Assembly (NCBI GenBank): GCA_020073265.1 | Contig: JAIQFN010000004.1 | Span: forward strand, 62,001 to 126,000 | Direction: 5' to 3' | DNA length: 64,000 nt | From: Terriglobia bacterium | GTDB taxonomy: Bacteria; Acidobacteriota; Terriglobia; Bryobacterales; Bryobacteraceae | Part shown: one piece after another, positions 58,200-64,000 of the stretch | How the letters are laid out: each line of letters opens with the position of its first letter | Numbering within the stretch: position 1 is the stretch's first letter | Translations under genes and position numbers: made by a program | The notes under the pieces: generated by a model | Seen by the model: the letters and a program-made list of their open reading frames with translations, nothing else | Database searches by the model: none | Told to the model about the DNA's origin: nothing

Positions 58200-58649
58200 A
58201 TGGCAAAGGTTCTTAGCGTATTTCTACTCGTGGGAGCGTGTCTCTGTCCGGTCTATGGGCAGACAACGAAGGCGGCATCCTCGAGCGCCGCGGAAACCGT
58301 CAAGCAACTGGAACGCGATTGGACGGAGGCTTCGAAGGCGCGGGACACCGACAAACTCGCCCAGATCCTTGCGGACGATTGGGTGGGCTTGGGCTTTGAC
58401 GGCGTGAAATCTACGAAAAAGGAGTTGCTGGCTAACACCAAGTCCGGCGTATCGAAGACTGATTCGGTCGAGATAGGCCCCATGGACGTCAAAGTGATCG
58501 GAACGATTGCTATTGTGCAAGGAAGCGACACCGAAAAAAGCTCCTTCAAGGGAAAAGACACAAGCGGCAAGTGGGTGTGGATGGATGTATTCGAGAACCG
58601 GAACGGCAAGTGGCAGGCCGTTCGTTCACAGTCCGCGATAGTGAAGTAG
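58200..58649 (+). CDS. Secreted NTF2-like (DUF4440) protein
   Basis: This is a 149-aa exported protein with signal MAKVLSVFLLVGACLCPVYG. The mature domain is of the NTF2 type: VKQLERDWTEASKARDTDKL, LADDWVGLGFDGVKSTKKEL and VWMDVFENRNGKWQAVRSQS. AGGAGG precedes ATG 58200; a -10-like TATCAT is at 58163-58168. Role unknown. Confidence 0.88.
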   Translation: MAKVLSVFLLVGACLCPVYGQTTKAASSSAAETVKQLERDWTEASKARDTDKLAQILADDWVGLGFDGVKSTKKELLANTKSGVSKTDSVEIGPMDVKVIGTIAIVQGSDTEKSSFKGKDTSGKWVWMDVFENRNGKWQAVRSQSAIVK

Positions 58650-58663
58650 CTCGACGAAGGTCG

Positions 58664-59185
<522 letters not shown>

Positions 59186-59193
59186 AGGTTCCC

Positions 59194-60687
59194 TCAAATC
59201 GGATAGGTGACCATCTGGCTGCCGCGCGGTCCGGAGGCCCAGCTTCCCAGCACCGCGGAGAATTTGCCGGCGGTGCCTCCGGCGACGACGATCTTGATGG
59301 CCTCGGGCGCGCGAAATTTCTGATAGCAGGGCTCGCCGTCGATGGTGATCTCTTTATACAAGCCGCGCTGGGCGAAGCCTTCGCCGGGGTCGTCGCCGCT
59401 GTAACAGCGCAACGGCACGCCGGTGTTCTCGAACAGAAACTCGCGGACGTTTTGCTTGCTGAAGCCGTCGTGATGGATGGAGTGGACGTGTTCGGGTCCC
59501 AGGACCACGGTGGCCTCATATCCCATGCAGGCGCGATAGCTCCAGACGGTGGCGAGCGCGTAGCTGATGGATTTCAGCACGCCGCGGGCGGTGCGGGCGT
59601 TGTGTTCGCTGACGCCATGGGGCGCTTCGGACGCAAAGAGCGAAACGGCGCTTTGATCTCGCGCCAGACCATGCTCGACGTGCAGCGGCTCCCAGGGGTT
59701 CTCTTCTTCGTTCTCGGCGATGCAGTAGGAAAATTTGCCGGGATTGCCGAGCGCTGACATGTCGATGGCGTCCGGTCGCGCGCCGCCGAGGTTAAGCAGG
59801 ATCAACTGCAAGGCGCGGCCGAGCGTGCTGTTGGAGCGGGCGGTATTGCTGAACAGGTTCTGGCGCGAGTTGAAGTGCAGCTCGCGCCGCACGGGTCCGT
59901 TCACGATGATGAGCGGGGCGGCGAAGTGCGTGGTGGCCTGGACGCCGTGCGCGTTGAAGCGTTCATCGGCGACGGCGCGCGCGAGCGGGATCAGGACGCG
60001 CATCATTTCCGGGACGCAGCCGGCCATGACGGCGTTGGCCGCGATTTTTTCCACCGTGGCTTCGCCGTAGCAGGGCGGGATGCGGGCGATCACTTCCTGG
60101 GGATCGCGTGCGGCGGCGCGCAGCATTTTTTCCACGCGCTCGGCGGTGGGCGGCACCACGGGCAGAGCGTCGCCGAAGGCGCGGTAGCAGTATTCGTAGG
60201 GGTCGTCGGAATCGGCGAGCTGGATGCTGGAGGCCTTGGCGCCGCGCGGGGAATGCAGGTCGAGCGCGGCCGCGGCGGCGTCTTCGGTTTGGACTTCCAG
60301 GTGTCGCGAGGTGCAGCCGGGCTTGCTCGCGGGCGCGCCGTCGTAGGGCGTAGCGACGGGCGCGAGTCCGAGCAGGGTCGCGATTTCGTTGAGCGCGGTC
60401 TTGTCGAATCCGGGTTCCTGGCGGACGATGCGGTCGTTTTCGTCCAGCACGTAGAGGGTCGGGACGGTGACTACTTCCAGGCGTTTGGAAAGCGCGAAAC
60501 CGGGGTCGCGCTGGATGGGGAAGCGCACTTCCATCTGGCGCACGAATTCGCTGGTGTCTTTTTCGGAATCCTGCGAGACGGCGGCGATCGGAGTCGCGTT
60601 GGCTGCGAGCTTGTTGAGGTACGGAGTGATCAGGCGGCAGGTGGGGCAGTCGGTTTGGAGGATGGCGAGGAGGCGGAGGGTTGGCAT
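59194..60687 (-). CDS. Thioredoxin-like domain fused to a conserved uncharacterised domain
   Basis: In this 497-aa protein residues 1-110 form a thioredoxin/TlpA-like fold: LLAILQTDCPTCRLITPYLN with CPTC at 14-17, then PIAAVSQDSEKDTSEFVRQM and VVTVPTLYVLDENDRIV (cis-Pro site VPT). Residues 155-497 form a conserved domain I cannot name: DALPVVPPTAERVEKML, PCYGEATVEKIAANAVMAGC, ATTHFAAPLIIVNGPVRREL and ATVVLGPEHVHSIHHDG. ATG 60687 starts the thioredoxin part; the open frame further upstream is antisense to the SDR gene. It ends eight bases before the UGSC gene and probably shares its transcript and redox role. Confidence 0.82.
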   Translation of the reverse strand: MPTLRLLAILQTDCPTCRLITPYLNKLAANATPIAAVSQDSEKDTSEFVRQMEVRFPIQRDPGFALSKRLEVVTVPTLYVLDENDRIVRQEPGFDKTALNEIATLLGLAPVATPYDGAPASKPGCTSRHLEVQTEDAAAAALDLHSPRGAKASSIQLADSDDPYEYCYRAFGDALPVVPPTAERVEKMLRAAARDPQEVIARIPPCYGEATVEKIAANAVMAGCVPEMMRVLIPLARAVADERFNAHGVQATTHFAAPLIIVNGPVRRELHFNSRQNLFSNTARSNSTLGRALQLILLNLGGARPDAIDMSALGNPGKFSYCIAENEEENPWEPLHVEHGLARDQSAVSLFASEAPHGVSEHNARTARGVLKSISYALATVWSYRACMGYEATVVLGPEHVHSIHHDGFSKQNVREFLFENTGVPLRCYSGDDPGEGFAQRGLYKEITIDGEPCYQKFRAPEAIKIVVAGGTAGKFSAVLGSWASGPRGSQMVTYPI

Positions 60688-60721
60688 GTTGGCCTGCGCG
60701 GTTCTTATTGTACTAGCCCTG

Positions 60722-60769
60722 GCGTCGACACGAGTGTCGGCGCGGCACGCATGAGTGCGTGCGCCACGG
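60722..60769. repeat. Tandem-hairpin repeat, family 2, copy 2
   Basis: Two hairpins: CGACAC/GTGTCG (60726-60739, two-base loop) and GCACGCA/TGCGTGC (60745-60762, loop TGAG), followed by GCCACGG. The second hairpin is identical in its arms to 20391-20408. It sits directly after the stop of the minus-strand SDR gene. Confidence 0.7.
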
Positions 60770-60773
60770 GGTG

Positions 60774-61616
60774 CTACCAGTTGTCGATGTGGATGGGGTG
60801 GGCGGGCGGCTTGCCTTCGCACCAGTAGTGGTCGAAGTTGGTGACGCCGGCGAGCTCGGCCAGGCAGTCTTCGTCGATCCATTCGCGGCCGGTGGAGGTG
60901 CGCGGCTCCTGGGCGAAGATGGCCAGCGAGGCGTCGCACAGGATCTCGGGCGTGCGCCACTGCGAGCGGTCGGAGAGGCCCAGGTTGATGGAAGCCTGGC
61001 TCTCGATGATGGTGCGCGGCCAGAGCGTGTTGGCGGCGATGTTGTCCTTGGAGTGCTCGGCGGAGAGGCCGATGGCCAGGCGAGCCATACCGGACTTGGA
61101 GATCATGTAGCCGACGCGGCCGGGCGACGGAGCGGTGGAAAGGCGCGGGCACATGTTCAGGACGTGGCCCCACTGCTGCTTGACCATGTGGGGCAGCGCG
61201 TAGTAGCAGGCGATGTAGGCGGCGCGGACGTTGATAGACACCATGAGGTCGAAGCGCTTGGGCGGGGTTTCGAGAATGGGGCGAGTCCAGATGGCGCCGG
61301 CGTTGTTAACCAGGATGTCCAGGCGGCCGAGCTCGGAGACGGCGCGCTCGATCATGTTGCGGATGGCGTCTTCGTTGCGGACATCGGTGGGCACCGCGAT
61401 GGCTCGCCGGCCGAGGGCGCGGATGGCGTCGGCGGTTTCGTGGATGCTGCCGGGGAGCTTTTCGGTGGAGTGCTCGCTCTTGGCGGCGACCACAACGTCG
61501 GCTCCTTCCTGGGCCAGGCGAATGGCGAGTGCTTTGCCGATGCCGCGGCTGGCGCCGGTGACTACGGCGACACGGCCGCGCAGGTTGGGATGCAGGACGG
61601 AGTTGGAAGCGGGCAT
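60774..61616 (-). CDS. Short-chain dehydrogenase/reductase (HSDL2-like)
   Basis: This is a 280-aa oxidoreductase. The nucleotide loop is TGASRGIG (20-27), followed by NNAG and the catalytic YMISK. The region LPGSIHETADAIRALGRRAI and the late TPEILCDASLAIFAQE are typical of the HSDL2/short-chain group that starts with GRVAVVTGASRGIG. The usual catalytic Ser is replaced or shifted (NMCPRLSTAP). ATG 61616 has GGAG upstream; the frame is open to 61958 but that part is antisense to the next gene. It is first in a minus-strand run with the thioredoxin-fusion and UGSC genes. Confidence 0.87.
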   Translation of the reverse strand: MPASNSVLHPNLRGRVAVVTGASRGIGKALAIRLAQEGADVVVAAKSEHSTEKLPGSIHETADAIRALGRRAIAVPTDVRNEDAIRNMIERAVSELGRLDILVNNAGAIWTRPILETPPKRFDLMVSINVRAAYIACYYALPHMVKQQWGHVLNMCPRLSTAPSPGRVGYMISKSGMARLAIGLSAEHSKDNIAANTLWPRTIIESQASINLGLSDRSQWRTPEILCDASLAIFAQEPRTSTGREWIDEDCLAELAGVTNFDHYWCEGKPPAHPIHIDNW

Positions 61617-61666
61617 GACTCCAACGAGGTTAGCACTGAACGCGGCACGCTGAAGCATGCGGCACA

Positions 61667-63436
61667 ATGGTAAAGATGGCTGGCAGGTTGCGAGGGTTGG
61701 TTGCGATCGCAGCGGCGTGTGTATGTGTTCACGCCTGGGCCGGGCCGGGGTGGAGGCTGTCGCGGACCGACCATTTTGAGTTGTATTCGCAGTCCGACGA
61801 TGCCGCGCGGCCGTTGCTTGCGTGGTTCGAGCAATTGCGCGCCTTCTATCTGCAACAGCCGCTGGTGAAGCTGGATGCTTTGCCGCCGGTGCGCCTGATC
61901 GTGTTCGCGTCCGAGAAGGAGTATGAGCCGTACCGGCTGCGGGCGACGTCGGACGCATATTACGCGGGGGGATCGGGCCACCACTACATCGTGATGTCCG
62001 CCCGGAGCGCCAGTGAATTCCGGATCGCAGCGCATGAGTATGCCCACTTCGTTCTGAATGCGAGCGGAGTGCGCCTGCCGCCGTGGCTCAACGAGGGGCT
62101 GGCGGAAATGCTTTCGACCGTGCATGTGAGCGAGAGTTTCTGCGAGGTGGGCGGGGACCTTCCGGTGCATTCCAGGTTGCTGAGGCAGCGCGTCTGGATG
62201 CCGCTTCGGGAGTTGCTATCGGAGTCGCCTGCGAGGGATGGTCGCGAGAACGCGGCATTGTTTTACGCGCAGAGCTGGGCGCTGGCGGAGATGCTGGCAC
62301 TGTCGCCGGAGTATGGCGCGCGTTTTGCGCAACTGATGGTCGCGGCCGATGGCCGGCCGGGCGTGGAAGCACTGGGTGAGGTGTACGGCAAATCGCCGGA
62401 GACGATCGAAAGCGACTTGCGCGCGTGGGTGGACAAACGCGCGGCGAAACCGATGCACTTGCCCGGCGCGGCCGCCGCAGCGCTGTCAGTTCAAGTTTCC
62501 GACGTGCCGGCTTTGGCCGCCCAATCGATTCTAGCCGACGCCCTGGTGACGAGCGGCGAACTGGATCGGGCGGCGGCGCTTTATAGTGAGATGGCGCGAG
62601 TGGCGCCGGAGGCGGCGAACGTATCGGCCGCGCTGGGCGCCATCGCGCTGCGCAAAGGCGACGCAGCGGGCGCGCGGGAGCAGTGGAAGCGAGCCATCGA
62701 GCAGGGCGTGGCGGATGCCGAGGTGTGTTACCGCTACGCGATTCTGGCGGATGCCGCGGGGCTCACGCCCGCTGAGATCCGTCCGGCGCTGGAACGGGCC
62801 GTGTCGCTCCAGCCGGACTTTGACGACGCGCGCTACAAGCTCGCGCTGCTCGAAAAGAACGCCGGGCATTTGGAGGTGGCGCTGGCGCAATTCCGCGCCA
62901 TGCGGAAGATCGCGCCGGCCCGTGCGTTCAGCTATTGGAGCGCCGTGGCGGACACGCTCAACGAACTCGCAATGCGTGAAGAAGCGCTGTCGGCCGCACG
63001 CCAGGCGGCCGAGCATGCCCACACCGAGGACGAGCGGTCGCGCGCGGCGCAGTTGGCTTATTTCGCCGAGACCGACCTAGCGGTGCAGTTCACGCGCGAT
63101 TCGAGCGGTCGCGCGCAGATGGTGACCACCCGGGTGCCGCACGCGGCGGCCGACTGGAATCCGTTTGTCGAGGCCGGCGATGATGTGCGGCGAGTGCGCG
63201 GAGCGCTGCGGGAGATCGATTGCAGCGGCGGCGTGACGCGCATTCGCTTGGAATCGGCGGGCGCGATGCTGACGCTCGCGATCGCGGACCCGTCGCGCGT
63301 GCGGATGCGCAACGCACCGGAGGAGCTGGTGTGCGGCACGCAGTCCGGTGAAGCGGTGTGGGTGGAGTATGCGGCGTCAAAGCGCGGCGGCGCCGACGGC
63401 CTGGTGCGCGGGATCGAATTCGCGGGGCTGAAGTAG
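61667..63436 (+). CDS. Secreted gluzincin-like metallopeptidase with TPR repeats
   Basis: This is a 589-aa exported protein. The signal segment (LVAIAAACVCVHAWAGPG) is followed by a peptidase domain with HEYAH (123-127) and LNEGLAE (Glu143), the HExxH+E pattern of DUF1570-like peptidases. Residues 270-470 are TPR repeats (DRAAALYSEMARVAPEAANV; AAGAREQWKRAIEQGVADAE). The C-terminal 100 residues form a beta domain (MVTTRVPHAAADWNP). M1 (61667) or M4 (61676) can serve as start; no ribosome binding site is clear. The target is unknown. Confidence 0.83.
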   Translation: MVKMAGRLRGLVAIAAACVCVHAWAGPGWRLSRTDHFELYSQSDDAARPLLAWFEQLRAFYLQQPLVKLDALPPVRLIVFASEKEYEPYRLRATSDAYYAGGSGHHYIVMSARSASEFRIAAHEYAHFVLNASGVRLPPWLNEGLAEMLSTVHVSESFCEVGGDLPVHSRLLRQRVWMPLRELLSESPARDGRENAALFYAQSWALAEMLALSPEYGARFAQLMVAADGRPGVEALGEVYGKSPETIESDLRAWVDKRAAKPMHLPGAAAAALSVQVSDVPALAAQSILADALVTSGELDRAAALYSEMARVAPEAANVSAALGAIALRKGDAAGAREQWKRAIEQGVADAEVCYRYAILADAAGLTPAEIRPALERAVSLQPDFDDARYKLALLEKNAGHLEVALAQFRAMRKIAPARAFSYWSAVADTLNELAMREEALSAARQAAEHAHTEDERSRAAQLAYFAETDLAVQFTRDSSGRAQMVTTRVPHAAADWNPFVEAGDDVRRVRGALREIDCSGGVTRIRLESAGAMLTLAIADPSRVRMRNAPEELVCGTQSGEAVWVEYAASKRGGADGLVRGIEFAGLK

Positions 63437-63446
63437 TCCGCCAGTT

Positions 63447-64000
63447 TTAGCGGCGCGCGATTCCGGCGGCCAGCGAACGGGTGGCGAAATCGCAGAATTC
63501 GAGCGCGGACTTCTTGGAGGCGGACGGAAGCTGGCCGCCGATGGCCAGCTTCGCGACACCGTGCACCAGCGACCAGGCCAATAGCGCGAGCTGCTGGGGG
63601 TCGCCTGCTTGCACCGCGCGGGCGGCTTGGCATTCGCGGACCAGGCCGAGCAGCACATCGAAGGCGCGGGCGCCCGAAGCGGCGAGCGCCGGGTACTGTT
63701 CGTGGGCGAGCGGGGTGTCGAACATCACGGCGAAGTGCTGCGGCCAGCGCAAGGCGAACGCAACGTAGCCGCGTCCGGCCAGGTTCAGCCGCTCGAGCGG
63801 TGTGGAGCCGGGCTTGAGAGCCGACTGCATGGACCCAGTCAGCCGGTCGAAGCCGTCGGCGGCCAGGGCGGCGAGTAGATCCTGCTTGTCCTCGAAATGC
63901 CGGTAGGGCGCGTTGTGCGAGACGCCGGCACGGCGCGCCACCTCGCGTAAGGTGAAGCCGGCGGGTCCGAGCTCGGCGATCAACCGCAGGGCGGATTCGG
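63447..64000 (-). CDS. TetR family regulator (5' end beyond window)
   Basis: The frame is open to the window edge. At the N-terminus it reads ESALRLIAELGPAGFTLREV, then ARRAGVSHNAPYRHFEDKQD: a TetR helix-turn-helix. The remainder (GYVAFALRWPQHFAVMFDTP) matches the WHG ligand-binding type (TetR_C_33). The true start lies past 64000, so the first residues are missing. The ligand and targets are not known. Confidence 0.9.
   Translation of the reverse strand, partial: ESALRLIAELGPAGFTLREVARRAGVSHNAPYRHFEDKQDLLAALAADGFDRLTGSMQSALKPGSTPLERLNLAGRGYVAFALRWPQHFAVMFDTPLAHEQYPALAASGARAFDVLLGLVRECQAARAVQAGDPQQLALLAWSLVHGVAKLAIGGQLPSASKKSALEFCDFATRSLAAGIARR

Overview
The window looks like a chromosomal segment of an Acidobacteriota bacterium of the Solibacter/Bryobacter type. 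The GC content is high. Several protein classes point that way together: large TonB-dependent receptors with an N-terminal carboxypeptidase-like domain, the TIGR03437 C-terminal domain of Solibacter secreted proteins, an 803-aa double FtsX/MacB permease without its own ATPase (ADOP type), Ser/Thr kinases fused to sensor or propeller domains, an SBBP-repeat protein, and many small secreted SnoaL/DUF4440-type proteins. I saw no rRNA, tRNA, CRISPR array, transposase or phage module. The taxonomic call is inference from gene content only.

Layout. 1-3473: TonB receptor (minus, cut by the window edge). 3.6-9 kb: CBS protein, secreted proteins, a tandem GNAT acetyltransferase, and a decayed copy of that GNAT 3 kb upstream. 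9.1-11.5 kb: ADOP permease. 11.5-15.2 kb: AraC/DinB regulator, DUF3175 protein, winged-helix/TPR regulator, CPBP protease. 15.1-20.3 kb: a minus-strand operon headed by a cobalamin riboswitch (BtuB-like receptor, SAM methyltransferase, MacB-type permease, ATPase). 20.4-26.5 kb: C45 acyltransferase/hydrolase fusion, a BrnT-type toxin-antitoxin pair, a second O-methyltransferase, small proteins. 26.7-35.6 kb: an SBBP-repeat/TIGR03437 protein between two 89-bp direct repeats, then two divergent Ser/Thr kinases, one frameshifted. 35.6-45.7 kb: copper monooxygenase-like cytochrome, PQQ/cytochrome dehydrogenase, PemK toxin-antitoxin, VOC, YncE, M20 peptidase, SgcJ/EcaC proteins. 45.9-53.6 kb: TonB receptor, then a probable potassium unit (USP-like protein, APC/KimA-like permease, KdpD-like kinase, KdpE-like regulator). 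53.6-64 kb: CpaE-like ATPase, TIGR03437 protein, frameshifted outer-membrane barrel, an SDR / thioredoxin-fusion / UGSC selenoprotein operon, a gluzincin-TPR protein and a TetR regulator cut by the window edge.

Most notable: (1) an in-frame UGA in a canonical U-G-S-C motif (58664-59185), giving a selenoprotein that a standard gene caller would split; (2) the B12-riboswitch operon that links a receptor, a methyltransferase and a MacB-type exporter; (3) KdpDE-type regulation beside an APC transporter in place of KdpFABC; (4) two families of tandem-hairpin repeats at gene ends; (5) recurrent -10-like hexamers 5-13 nt before start codons, suggesting leaderless or very short-leader mRNAs; (6) three one-base frameshifts in otherwise intact genes, which are either decay or assembly error.
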